Part shown: positions 1 to 12,299 of the stretch, one piece after another
Layout of the letters: every line of letters begins with the position of its first letter
Numbering within the stretch: the stretch's first letter is position 1
Assembly: GCA_019155185.1 (NCBI GenBank)
Contig: CM032795.1
Coordinates: 17,215,795 to 17,279,794 of the forward strand
Origin: Beaufortia kweichowensis
Lineage: Eukaryota; Chordata; Actinopteri; Cypriniformes; Gastromyzontidae
Reading direction: 5' to 3'
DNA length: 64,000 nucleotides
The notes under the pieces: generated by a model
Told to the model about the DNA's origin: nothing
Seen by the model: only the letters and a program-made list of their open reading frames with translations
Databases searched by the model: none
Made by a program: the position numbers and the translations under genes

Positions 1-270
1 TACGTCGTTCAGATTTTCAGCCTCGGATCCCGTCTCGCATGTGCTCTGATCCAGGCGCGCCTCCGCATAGGTGCAGCAATACCTGAGCGCGCAAGTCCCG
101 CAGCAGTAGCGCGCGTCCTCGCCGTCATAGCGCTCGGGACACTGGAAACCCCGGTGCCAAGTGTTAAAGGAATCCGTCCAGCCGTGACAATATTCCCCCG
201 CTACCGCAAAAGTCAACGGGAATCCAACGAAGAACAACAAAAAGAGCGTGCTGCTCACGAATGAATGCAT
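1..270 (-). CDS. shisa2: Shisa family protein, shisa2-like, first coding exon (partial)
   Basis: The minus strand reads openly from ATG at 270-268 to the window edge, giving the first 90 residues; the rest lies outside. Residues 1-24 form a hydrophobic signal peptide starting MHSFVSSTLFLLFF. After it comes AGEYCHGW and a cysteine-rich domain with GFQCPERYDG, CCGTCALRYCC and AEARLDQ, the family signature. Shisa proteins are single-pass membrane proteins of the secretory pathway; Shisa2 is known to retain Wnt and FGF receptors in the endoplasmic reticulum. CPER-DG and AEARLDQ look closer to Shisa2 than Shisa3 as I remember them. The expected transmembrane and proline-rich tail exon is not in the window. 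The gene is divergent from mtmr8, about 3.7 kb away. Family is certain; which shisa2 paralogue is not. Confidence 0.85.
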   Translation of the reverse strand, partial: MHSFVSSTLFLLFFVGFPLTFAVAGEYCHGWTDSFNTWHRGFQCPERYDGEDARYCCGTCALRYCCTYAEARLDQSTCETGSEAENLNDV

Positions 271-3200
271 AGTTGCGTGTTTAAATTCCTTCAATTGCTG
301 TAGTCCCAGAGTAAAGTCCTGGAGGTGGAGCGCATCTGATCTGAAGTGAATGTCCGCAGACGCAATTTATCTGTTTGGCGCACCCACCTTTCCCCAACCC
401 CCATCGCAGGCATACATTATCGGCCCCTCCTCTCATCAGCGCCCTGTTATCGGCCATCTGCATTTAAAGTTAGTGTGGGGTTGTTTATTTGTGTGTTTGC
501 GCTGCTAATTACTATATACAAGATATGACAAGCAGTGATGAACTCAATCATCTCGCTATAGGACAGAGTGAAACTTTTAATCTGATCAAAATCTGTATCA
601 GTTATAAAGTAAGAGTAGCCTCAGTGAGCACTGACCATTGGGAATTCATTAAATAAATAGAATATATCATAACAAGGAAAGAAAGAAAAATGCCTTCTTT
701 GCACAACATTTTAAAATGAGCTTTTGTTACTTATTTTATTTGTGTTCCTAAAATGGAGAAATTGAGCACATGGTATTGGTCTAATGCCATGCTACAGCAA
801 CATAAACATTATGTTAATTATAAACATTTATTAAATATACATTTACACACAGTATGTTGGCTACGTTGCTGAAGATATACAAATAGCATGCCTATTCACG
901 TCTGGAGACGAACGGAGCCTTGTATGTTAGTGTGTGTGAGGAAAGGTTAAAGGTTACAGACTTTGCTTGTCTGTCTCTGTTTACTTTATCTGAGACAGGG
1001 AGGTCAATTCACTATCAACACATCTAAACACACACACACAGTCATTAGTTACCAACTACAACCTATGAAACACTTTCGTTAATTCAGTGGTTTACAGTTT
1101 TGAAAGATTTTAAAACTATTAAAAATCAAAGATTAATATGTGTTATTATCATGAACTGTTTCATGACAATGTGCAAAATCATATACACTGCATATGTAGG
1201 AAAATCAATACTCCTAATTTTAAATGAATGTTTAATTAATGCTCTAAAGCATAAACCTTTACACATTTATACATGTTAAATGTGGACCTGTATTTAATTA
1301 TATTTTTTAACAACATGCATTTTACTTTTGGTATTTCGCATTGCTTTCACAATGTTTCCCTGCATTCCATGACCCACCTTGTAAACCAATACTTCAATTC
1401 ACATACCTGATGTTCTCACTCTATACTTTCCACCACTTCTGAATAAAAAGAAGAATATCTCTCTAATAAGGGAAAGCTATGCTATTTTTCCTCAAGAATA
1501 ACACATTTTTAGATAATTTAACATATTGTCTGTAGTGCTGTGGCATAATGTTATTCCTTCCAACTGATCACTAAGCCTTCAAGCTATTAAAATATGATTT
1601 TTTTAAATTCTGTTTACTCTATTGCCTAAATTCTTGTATCACTAAACAAGAGCTGCAAAATCGATGACAATAGTCTTGTCTCCGGTGTGTGTTCTTCTCT
1701 TCAGCAGTCTTTGACATTTACCTTGCTCCTTCTATTGAAACACACTTTACCTCCATTCAGATTTTACCTCTCCCAGCTTTATCCTTAAAAACAACACACA
1801 CACAACATTCACAGAAATCTTGTTCAATTGATGCAGCTGGGCAGACCTGATTGTGTCAAGCTATTAACAGAGATTAGTCTTCACACAAAAGACAGTAAAT
1901 TGCCATTGTCTGAGAACTAACACATTAGCATGAGGTCAATAAAACCTGTCTCCTTAGGGTGTGACGGGCCGGTCTTATTGAATATGACTGAGTCATTAAC
2001 TTTAACTAGCTGCTTAAGGATTACATACATTAGGTGTGTGTGTATGCGTGCATGTGCTCCAGATGGTAAATGTATTTTCTGAAGAGCAAAATAACTGGTA
2101 ATGTAACACCATTTGGTGGAATTTGTGGTAGGATTACAGAACTAGGAGGAATTGAGAGAAAGGGAAATGAAACAAAAGTGAGGGAAACAATGACTGTATA
2201 AAAACAGAGAAACTGAGACAGAGAGAGAGTAAATGGGTTTTAGTTTCAGGTTGCATTTGAAACATTCACACCTCATTTTTGCCCAAAATCGTAGAAATGA
2301 TCATGCTCATTGAAAAGAGAAGTATTTATTTAACACTGTTAACCAAAACGTAATTCATTTCTATTCATTTTCAAGATTTTGTTGCCAAATACTAGTACAA
2401 TGTATTTATTTAGAACATAAATTACACATATTAATAGTAAATAATGTAAAACCTTTAGTTTATGGTTTTTACTTTTCTAAATATGTTAAGATAACTTTAT
2501 AATAAACAGTTTGTGATGTAAATGATATCATGGTACCAAAGAGATTATTTTAGATCCATTTAGCAGATACTGCCACTTAAAGCAATTTAAACCTGAAAAA
2601 AAAAAAACATTTACAAATGTATTAAATTATTGCTAAAATTGCTAAAGCATAAAGGTGAAGATTTGTACAGAAACTAGACAGACATCTCTGTCATTTACTA
2701 CAACTTTCTTGACATGCCCAAACCTGGCAAAGCTCAAACTGAGAGTGCAGGAATGACATATATGAAACAATACCAGTCAAATGGAGCTGAGTTGAGCATT
2801 AGACAGTGTTTAAAGATCCATCTTCAGATTCTAACATTATCTTGAAGGGTCTGTTTTCTTTATCTGATTCTCTGCTCTGAGTAGAGATTCCTAAGCACAT
2901 TTTCCTCTCCAGCACCTGAAGGCCTAAACATTTCAGAAATCACTCAGTCACCCACAAAAGACAATTTTAGCTGTTGTTTTGAGTTGTTATTGTTATGATC
3001 TCTGCCCTGATAATATAACTCAGATTTGAGTTCAGTTGTTGCCATTGTTGTCTCTGGTTTTACAGGAAAATGTGTATTTTGTGCTTGTGTGTGTTTGCAG
3101 GACATTGACTGTCTGGTATTTGAGAGGGATTTTGTCTTAAGCTTGATTAGCTGTATGTTAATGTGTTTCATTAGTATGTCTGTTATCAGATAACTGAGCC

Positions 3201-3428
3201 TAAGGTTCGGGGGTCATTATAGTGACAATGGAGAAAGCGATGGGGGTCCTCCCCAGCAATTAGGCAAATCTGTTTGGGCCACCCTGCAGGAATAACCCCC
3301 ATGAGCTGTGTGTGACTGGATGTAGGTAGGGGTTAATGAAATATCCAGATTAGTTTAAGCTTGTCTAAAGTCACAAAAAAATGAATTTTTGTACACTATT
3401 ACACTGCAGTCATAATGTGATGTGTAGG

Positions 3429-3459
<31 letters not shown>

Positions 3460-3935
3460 ATATAATATCTCACATATGTATATATTTTCATCTCAAACGA
3501 AATACTGTTAACATTTAATATATATTTTTATTTTTAGTAAATAGTTTTTAATAACATCATCAAAGATTACATAGAAACCATAAATTGATTTTTATTTATT
3601 ATTTACGTCACAAACGATTATCTCCTCAACATATTTTCTTTAAACGTGTTAGTTTAAATACCTACATCATAAAAATATATAGATAAATAGACAAAAATAA
3701 TCAACATTCCGCCATAGTGAAACTCCACTAATAAAACCGAAAAAGCCACACGAATAAAATCACGTCGCTCTTCCACTTCTCGCGATATCTGGATATGTCA
3801 GCTGACATGATTGTAGTTCTCACGTCAGGAAGAAACGCAGCAACAGAACACGATTTCCTGAAAAACATGACATCTGCCAAACGCACAAACAGCGAAAGTG
3901 TAACTTGGACGGTAGGAAGATAAACGAGTGAAAAG
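271..3935. other. Intergenic region between divergent shisa2-like and mtmr8
   Basis: This stretch separates the two start codons and must hold both promoters and 5' leaders. The first 200 bases next to the shisa start are relatively GC-rich; most of the rest is AT-rich and unremarkable. A CT microsatellite lies at 3429-3455. The last 200 bases before mtmr8 carry CpGs and a TCTCGCGATA element. A decayed sequence resembling a fish SINE (CATTTAGCAGATACT) occurs near 2558. The short open frames here have no recognisable similarity or coding character. Confidence 0.6.
3778..3787 (+). promoter_or_regulatory. TCTCGCGATA element in the mtmr8 promoter or leader
   Basis: TCTCGCGATA lies about 150 bases upstream of the mtmr8 start codon. 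It differs by one base from the CGCG palindrome TCTCGCGAGA, a known CpG-island promoter element bound by BANP when unmethylated. Related sequences recur near other genes in this window. Binding here is inferred from sequence only. Confidence 0.5.
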
Positions 3936-4355
3936 ATGGAGCACATAATAACGCCAAAGGTAAGGCTTAATCAACAGGTGCACTTGTGCATAGCGACAGA
4001 GCTTATGCTTTATAACAGACACTCATAGAGACCGTTTATAATGAACTTCAAACGCTGTACAAATGTGTGTTTTACTTATTTTTGTGTTGGTTGTTGCAAA
4101 GTGTCGCACTCCTAAGTGAGTGTGAATGGACTGAAATGAGTTTTCATTTCATAACTTAAAAGTGTAGAAGGAACTTAAGTATGTTTCCTGTAATACAGAT
4201 GCAGGTTGGAACCTGTATGCAGACAGGAATTTTGCCTGAATTGTTGGACTGTAACTCTATATAATGTGCTTACTCTGTTACGTGTCAATATTAAAGTCAC
4301 GTGACAATATTAAATGGTTTTAATGCTGTCTTTACATCTTTGAGGTGTGTGTGTG

Positions 4356-4391
<36 letters not shown>

Positions 4392-7300
4392 GGTCAGGAT
4401 GTTAAATCAGCAGTACCGCAGGAAATACATCAGCAGTCAACCAATACAATCTATTATAAATCTACCTTAATCTACTAAAATACTTTAATTTATTTGCTAT
4501 AAAAAGACTCATTTCAGGGTGATGATTTATCTAATCTTACACCTGACCAAATATGTTATCCTCATCTTATGTTATCCTTAAGACCTGATGGGATTTTTTC
4601 TTCATCTGTTTTTCTAATCATTTACTGAACAGATTAGCACTCATTAAAATCAGAGAGTGGAATTAAAAGACAATAAACAGGCAGAAGCAATAATAAACAT
4701 TAACAGTAAAACTTTTTATAGTGCTGATCAGGCGTTTGTTTCAGACAATGTTTCATTGTCTGTTACTCAATAACCAAAATGACAGAAGTGCAGAGACACG
4801 GGTTGCACCGTAACCAAAGGAAAAGGACATGCTGACAGTGTGTTAAGTTTAGTCTTAAGCGTTTCTCTGGGATTTCCTCTCTATTGTTTTACACATAGAC
4901 TGGATGATGGCTTCTGTGCTAGGCTTTGGTAGGCACAAACAATCGAGACAATAATCATGCATTAATGCATTTCTAATTTTTTTTAATTTGCAGGTAGAGC
5001 ATGTGAAACTACTTAACAGGTACACGGAAAAGAAATCTACTCAAGGAACTCTGTACCTGACCGCTACTCACCTAATCTATGTGGAACAAACCAACAACAC
5101 GCGCAAAGAAACATGGGTAATGTAGGCCAGTGGTAGCTGGAAAAGATAACGTTTTTATTAGCAAAAAAACATAATGAATCTAAATATGTATCATTGATGT
5201 TATATATTACCTGTAATTTGGTTTTGAAAGAGGGAAATCTTGTGTTGGGTCTGTTTGTCTATACAAGATGTAACAGATGACATATCGAAACAGCACTAAA
5301 AGTATTATTTGTAAAGGAATTATTTGAATATATGGTGAATACAATTTTACATCCCAAACATGCACATGCATATGTTATTAGTAAGTAAAGCAATTTTATT
5401 TACACGTCAAACAAAATGGCTGGAATAGCTCTTGTTCGGTTCTAGTGCACACTGCATGTTCGAAACACATGCATGTGGTTGTTTCAATCCTGTGTGTCTG
5501 AAGGTGCTACATCATCACATCGCATCTGTGGAGAAGCTTCCATTAAGCGCGTCCGGCTGTCCGCTCCTGATCCACTGCAAAACCTTCCAGCTGCTTCACC
5601 TGCTGTTCCAAAGAGAGAGAGATTGCCAGGACGTCTGCCAATCCCTGCTGCGCCTGTGTCAACCGGGTACACAAACACAATAGTTTCATGTAATGGCATG
5701 TGCGTAACAAAAACATTATTTTTGGAGACTAATTCATGTAAATGAATGTACATGAATATAATCTGTCTTGACATCATCATCAGGTGGGCCGGTCCATTAA
5801 ACCATCCTTATTGTTGAGCTGTGCTATGTCCACTTTTTATCTTTTGTATATTTCATACTAACTGATACATCTTAGCGACAGATGCGTCTGCACAGCTACA
5901 TGTGTTTCGATTATACTAACTGTGCCATTTCAGTCAAAGAAGAGGAGCTGTATGCATTTCTGTATAATCCCAGCAAAAACGAGGACGACAGGAGGCGTGG
6001 ATGGGAACTTATTGACGTGGCAAATGACTTCAGTAGGATGGGTCTCCCCAATGAACACTGGGAAATCAGCCACCTCAACAAGAACTATGAGGTAGAATCT
6101 TCCTGTGCTTCCTGTTTATTACCATTACACAACAGCTGAATTCTTGTATCAAGTGACCATCAAAATAAATGTACTTTAGGCGGAAGACTATTTTAACCTG
6201 ACACACCCAACACAATGAAAAACATTTCTATGGATCTCTCATGGGTATTTTTTCCGTCTTTCCCACACAGATCTGTAGCACTTATCCGTCTGTCCTAGGA
6301 CTCCCTAAAAATGCCAGTGTTGCCACGGTAACAGGTAGTGCCAAGTTTAGGAGCCGTGGTCGACTGCCTGCTCTGTCTTACTTTTACAAAGATACAAAGG
6401 TATCCACCTACATCTACATCTACAATGCACATAATATCTCTTTCTAAAACCTTATAAGCTGCCTAACTTGACAGCATTTTAAGGGATCATATGCATGCTT
6501 CTGAAACAGTGGTTATAGAAATGTATGTTTTTCTTTTTAGCCAAATACTGCAAAATATATAAATTGTTCTATTTCACCCAATATTTGATGTCTTTTGTGT
6601 TACTCTTTCACAGGCTGCGATCTGTCGCTGCAGCCAGCCTTTGTCTGGTCTGAATTCTCGCTGCGTGGAAGACGAGCAGATGCTTCAGGCCATCAGCCAG
6701 GCAAACCCCAACTGTCCTTTTATATACGTGGTGGACACACGGCCTAAGGTATGACCTTTAACCTCAACCTTTCTATATACATAAGTCTATGATGGAACAT
6801 GTAAATGTTTATCTTTAAACTTTTAACCCCAGCTGCTCTGTCATATATGCAGTGATGTCTAAATCATTCACCCTGTGACCTCTGACCCTAACTGCCCAGC
6901 CTTGCTATTTGCGCAGTGAACACATAACTACAGTGCATTTCTGAGTAATGCACCGTAATGCATTGTATACTATATTTTACATCTGTTGCTTGTACATAAT
7001 GTGTGTTCTGTTTGTACTTAATGAATAGTTTGTATATTGCCCTAGTGTCCTCTCTCATGTTTCACAAATGTAACTGGAGAAACCACATTTCTGTTCTATT
7101 CTGTAAGAAAGCAATGACAATAAACCTTGACTTGACCCGACCTTCTGCCCATCTGGCTACTGAATGTGAGCACACACTTATAAATGTCTTTTTGTGTTTG
7201 TCAGTTAAACGCAATGGCAAACCGTGCTGCTGGAAAAGGCTACGAGAATGAGGACAACTACTCCAATATCAGGTTCCACTTTCAGGGGATTGAAAACATT

Positions 7301-10011
7301 CACGTCATGAGAAGCAGTCTGCAAAAACTGCTGGAGGGTGAGACGACACATTGTTGCAGGAGTTACATGCAGTATGAGCTCTGTGTTAGCTGATTATTCA
7401 TTGTAGTTGGTCACCAGTGGGTGTGAAGCCCATAAATGTGCCAAAACTGTACCATAAAAGACTGTATTCCAAGGAACAGATTGAAATTTTTAAACGATTT
7501 TTTTGTGTTTGCAGTGTGCGCTATGAAGTCCCCATCCATGAGTGACTATCTGACGGGGCTGGAGAACTCCGGCTGGCTGAGGCACATTAAAACTGTGATG
7601 GATGCGGGTGTGTTCCTTGCCAAGGTTCGACCTCCATCCCATAGTTGCAGAGAGAGAGAGAGAGAGAGACATGAATAATCAACAGGTACTAATATCAGAT
7701 TTACTGAATTGCTTTACTTAGCAGTTTTTTGTGTGTTTGTATTATGTTACAGGCTGTCTGTGATGAGAAAGCGAGTGTGTTGGTTCATTGTTCAGATGGT
7801 TGGGACAGAACGGCTCAAGTGTGCTCTTTGGCTTGCATACTGTTGGACCCATACTACAGAACCCTAAAAGGACTTATGGTAATGACCTGGTAACCTAACC
7901 TCAACATTACTCAACGTGCATACTTATTTTTACATCACACTGTTCAAGATAGGTCATTGCTTTAGTAAATACGATATTCTTGTTGCCGCTTTAGTGCAGT
8001 GGTACATGTTGCAGATACTTAGAGCTGTTGGGCCATGGGAACCTGAGTTTGAGTCTAACCCAGGTCACATCCCAGTCCCACCTTTCCTCTCTCACCCCCC
8101 CCCCCATATAAATAAGCAAAAAGGCCCAAAAAAGCTTTTTGTATGTGTTTTACTATTAGCTATTTTAGTTACAGTACACATTTTTCAGGTCTAAAACAAA
8201 TAGTTGTTTTCCATCATCCCCGTTTCCCACATCTGAAAAAAATTAAAATGTCTACAATAAAATGTCTACAAAAACAATTCCAAAACAGATTTAAGGTTAT
8301 AAAGGTCTCAATGTGTACTGGTAATGTGTTTGGTTCTATTGGTGGGGTTATCTGGCAACAAATCCCAAATCCAACTGTAATAAAACTCATAACATACTAC
8401 TTGAAGTGTTGTGCCAAGCATTTTGTTTACAAGGATTTAACAGTTTTAAAATGTAAAATTTTAAGGGATTTTCCTGCATTTGTTTATTAATGCATTTGTA
8501 TAAATATGTAGGCATATTTCTAAAAGTTGTTTTATTTACAGGTTCTGATCGATAAAGAGTGGATCTCTTTTGGTCATAAATTCAGTCACAGGTAAAAATC
8601 TTTATCGTATATATTGTAATTAAATACATTAAGTTCAGTAACCAAATCAAAGCAACCAACCATATTCCCTTATTGTGTAACCTGTGGTTAAAGAAATGAT
8701 TAAAACTAATCAAATGTTCAAACTATATAGTGTTACTGTTAAAACAGTGATGCTCAACAATTATCTGTGTATGCTCATTTTTTTCATAAAAGACATTATA
8801 ATGATGATAAAATCTGGAAAAGTAGAAAAAGTAGAATAATAGACAATATAGTCATATTTACAAATGTCATAAGCATTTTTGTGACGGCATATTTGTTTGT
8901 TACTCTAGGTGTGGCCATCTGGAAAACGACTCAAAGGAGGTGTCTCCTGTGTTTACCCAGTTTCTAGAGTGCGTATGGCAGCTGTCAGAGCAGTTCCCCT
9001 GTGCATTTGAGTTCAACGAACGATACCTCATAGAAATCCACGACCAAGTGTATGGCTGCCAGTATGGAAACTTTATCGGCAACTGTCAGAAAGAGAGGCA
9101 GGAAATGAGGTAACAAAAAAAACTATTTGATGTGCATTATGTGCATGCTTAAACATTTCCTCAATGTGTTATTTATTGGCAGCTAAATTATTACCATTAC
9201 TCTGTATGTTTGTTTACAAGGGTTTATAACCATATCAAACGGTTATAAATACTAAGCTTTGATTTTAGGTTGCGTGAGAGGACGTTTTCCTTGTGGCCGC
9301 ATCTTCTGGAAAACCCTCATCAGTATCGAAACCCCTTGTACCGGCGTTCATTAAAGAGCACGGTGCTCAGACCCAGCACTTTACCCCTTCACTTGAAGTA
9401 AGAATAATTGGATATTATAATAAATAATTAAATATTGGCAAATACTTACTATAACGGAGTGTTGATGAAGTGAAATGTTCTCTATTTGTGCGTGTTTCCC
9501 AGGTTTTGGTGTGGGATGTATAACCATTATGACAAAGGCATGCACCCAAAACAGTCTGTTGTAGATCAGCTGCTGTCACTCATGCAACAGCAGGTGGATG
9601 GAGAGAAAACCATGACTAATTTACAAAGAGTAAGTAGAGATATGGGTGTTGTAGTTTCTGTCAGAATGGAGAGGTATTTAAATTACATTACGCTGTCTCC
9701 CTCTCTTCCATATACAGCAGCTGGCCGTTGCCGACGGTGTTCTCCCTGATCCATCTGGACCAATCAACACACCTGCAAAACAGGACAGTCCGAGTGTTAG
9801 GACACCCACTGCTACTGTTAACCAATCAAACGGAAGCTGCAGCCTTTTGATTAACGGCGCTGCGAAGGAGGCGGGACAAGACTCAGAGCAGTGCAATGGG
9901 GAAGAAGGGGCGGAGCCAGCTGCCACCCAACAGGGTCTGACCTCCTCTAAGGAAAAAACTGTTTCTGTGGAAACAGAACATTCCAAAGAGGAGGTTCAAG
10001 GATCCACTTGA
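3936..10011 (+). CDS. mtmr8: Myotubularin-related protein 8, phosphoinositide 3-phosphatase
   Basis: Fourteen coding exons join in frame to 633 residues: 3936-3959, 4994-5116, 5504-5666, 5934-6091, 6271-6399, 6614-6748, 7205-7337, 7515-7624, 7753-7878, 8542-8591, 8909-9109, 9269-9397, 9503-9629, 9718-10011. Order: PH-GRAM domain (about 1-110, starting MEHIITPK), myotubularin phosphatase (about 130-500), a coiled coil near 515-545 and a divergent acidic tail. The active-site CX5R loop is intact as HCSDGWDRT, with Cys near 338 and Arg near 344, so an active enzyme removing the 3-phosphate from PI3P or PI(3,5)P2 on endomembranes is expected. Features such as YVE-RKETW, DGWDRTAQ and FWCGMYN-YDKG resemble MTMR8 more than MTMR6, and the asb12-amer1 neighbours agree. 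Most splice sites are strong; exon 3's acceptor is pyrimidine-poor. The last acceptor is a tandem CAGCAG, so one Gln is optional. Confidence 0.95.
7653..7670 (+). repeat. GA microsatellite in mtmr8 intron 8
   Basis: A short run of GA dinucleotides lies about 30 bases after the exon 8 donor at 7625. It makes the exon appear to read on into an Arg-Glu repeat, which is not coding. Confidence 0.8.
7990..8120 (+). mobile_element. tRNA-derived SINE-like fragment in mtmr8 intron 9
   Basis: The segment has an A-box-like stretch (TTTAGTGCAGTGGTACATG) and, some 40 bases on, a B-box-like GAGTTTGAGTCTAACCC, followed by a C- and T-rich tail ending in a poly-C run. This is the layout of a degraded fish tRNA-derived SINE with an internal RNA polymerase III promoter. 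The family is not named from sequence alone. Confidence 0.5.
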
Positions 10012-11177
10012 GTCTCCTTAGTAACAGAATAGACATTTTGACTGAAACCCCAAAGAACAAAAGTCAAGAGTATTAAGAATATACGTACCACTGTTACCAC
10101 AGAGATCTCTACACATCGTGCTAATACAAGAAAACATTCACACAGCTGTTTGTGATTCTGTAGTGTTGTCCATTAGTGTGTTAGCACTTAGCAGATCATG
10201 AGCCTTATGCCTTGAACATAAGCAAGATTGACTAGAAATAATAAGTGAAGTCATCTTGTTTTTGTTTTTGTTTAAATGCCATTATGATCAAATCTGATGT
10301 TGTTTCAGTAGAAATACTGTGTGGTAGACGTTTTAATGTCTTTGTTTTAATTTCATGCTCGATTTAAAAATTGTGTACAGCACATCAAGCCATACAAACT
10401 CTTTACTTAGTTTACAAATCAGAGGTTTAAACCATGATACTGATCGATTTAGATGCATGAGCAGCTGCTGTGAGATTCAGGTAGATAAAGGGAACACACT
10501 ATAAAAGAAATTCATTGTCAGTTTTTGCACAAAAGTATTTGTTCTGGGTTGTCTTGCACTGCATAAGCATCACAAAACTCAATCTTGTTGAGAGTTTTGG
10601 AAAAGGGAAATTGTACGCTGAGCTTTTGGATCTTAAATGCCAAACAGGTGATCTGATGCATTTGTCCAAGGACTTTTTTAGATTGAGTGTTTCAGAGTCA
10701 TTTTGACCAAACCTTTTGAATACATTACATATTTACTTTTGCAGAACAACATTTTTAAGTTTTATATTAAAAATGATTCTAGATTCTAGATCCCTGCCTG
10801 CTATGGAACAAGCTCAGGCTCTAGAATTTTTTTTACATTTTGTGTTTGCTGAAAAATCAGTATATATGAAAATGTTTCTTTATTGAGAACTTTTGTTTTT
10901 CACATCATGTGATTTGTTAACCTTATTACTTTTTTTTACTGATTAAATGCAAAGCAATAGCAGAAACCATAGTTCGGTGTAGTACAGGACAGCAATAGTC
11001 AAAAAGACTTTTTTAGTAATAATAATAAAAAAATAGTAATCTCTTTTAAATTTATTCAAGCAAAGACTGTAATATTTGTTTTATGGCAAATCATTTTGTA
11101 AATGTTTGTTTTGATCATTGCACTTTTTTATACTTTTTCACTTGTTCACCATTGATTTTGAATCGATGTTTTCTATA

Positions 11178-11183
11178 AATAAA
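11178..11183 (+). terminator. Probable mtmr8 polyadenylation signal
   Basis: AATAAA occurs 1.17 kb after the mtmr8 stop, at the end of an AT-rich 3' untranslated region and just before the CpG-containing segment thought to start asb12. It is the best canonical signal before the next gene. Use is inferred. Confidence 0.55.
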
Positions 11184-11269
11184 TATAGAATGTCTGTGCA
11201 TTATATTATGAGGATCATTTTGCTTTATTTGTTTGTGGAAAATTAAGCATCGTCATTACACAAGTTTCA

Positions 11270-11395
11270 CAGGTTTCTGGTGGAGAGATGAGTGTCGTGT
11301 GTGACGGTGTGCGCGTGCACATCGCCCCCTGTGGCCGCCTGCAGAACATCTTCCGCTCGTTATTGTTCGTTCCTGTTGGTCTTATTTTTAGCTGG
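11270..11395 (+). promoter_or_regulatory. Probable asb12 promoter and non-coding first exon
   Basis: A small CpG-containing segment (GTGCGCGTGCAC and neighbouring CpGs) ends in a strong splice donor, CTGG|GTGAGTG, with GT at 11396-11397. The asb12 coding sequence needs an upstream leader because it appears to begin just after a splice acceptor at 12291. Pairing this donor with that acceptor is inference; no transcript evidence is available. The remaining 900 bases to 12291 are AT-rich with nothing else recognised. Confidence 0.35.
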
Positions 11396-12299
11396 GTGAG
11401 TGTCCTTGACAAGCTTTAAATACCTGCCTTATAGTGATATTATACATTTCAGTCGTTTTTTATTACTGTTAAACACGTGTTTGTTTGACAGCAGGGTGGA
11501 GAAAGTAAACTGCTTTATTTACAAATAGTGTTGTTTATTGACAACCTTCAAGAGCTAGAAATATATGAACTAGAATATTTTTATCATGCATTCGAGTAAT
11601 CTTACTCTCGGCTTATGTTATTCTCAAATAAATGCTTTCAAAAGTCCCGTTTTACTTTAATGTATGGCGTTTTAACTCGTTTGCAAGTCGGCTAACTAGC
11701 CGTGTATGCTAGCAGTGCAGTACTGCTAACATAGATAGAAAGTTGATCATGACATGAAATCCAATAATTGTTTTGTTTAAAGCTGTTGAAGTCTAATATA
11801 AATTCTTGTGTGAATGTTTTAAACGCTGTCACAAATATTGCTCATATAATTTTGTAGGCAGTTTGCAGTTGTAATACACAGCTTGTGTGTTTGTTTTGGA
11901 TGTGTATTCATGTACAGTATGTACATGTATCAAAGTTTCATATCATGATAGTTGGACTTTATCTTAGTATATGGTATATATACTATATCTTTATTGTGGT
12001 TCTTAATGATGTTTTATTTACATTTTAAACAGACCATTATATTAAAAACATCTTGAGAATTTATCTAAGCTAAATGAATATTTTATTAAATAATTAATCA
12101 AATATAATTTAGTTTTTTATTTAATTAAAACTTATATATTGCTACTGTGATTTTAGACAAATGTAAACAGGCAGTTCCATGGAAATGTGACGATACACTG
12201 TATTATTGTAATCTAATGTACAGTCATGTATAGAAGAAAAAACCTGTGGAAATGAATTATTACGATAAACCATATTATTTTTCCCTGAAGTTATCCTCT

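Noticed and set aside
3936..10011. Calling the phosphatase mtmr6
   Set aside because: MTMR6 and MTMR8 are close, but residues around the active site and the FWCGMYN motif, plus the asb12-amer1-arhgef9 neighbours, fit MTMR8 better.
12246..12299. Start of asb12 at 12246
   Set aside because: The codon there is GTG, not ATG, and the stretch resembles an intron end with a pyrimidine tract and acceptor at 12291; ATG 12300 gives a protein nearer the human length.
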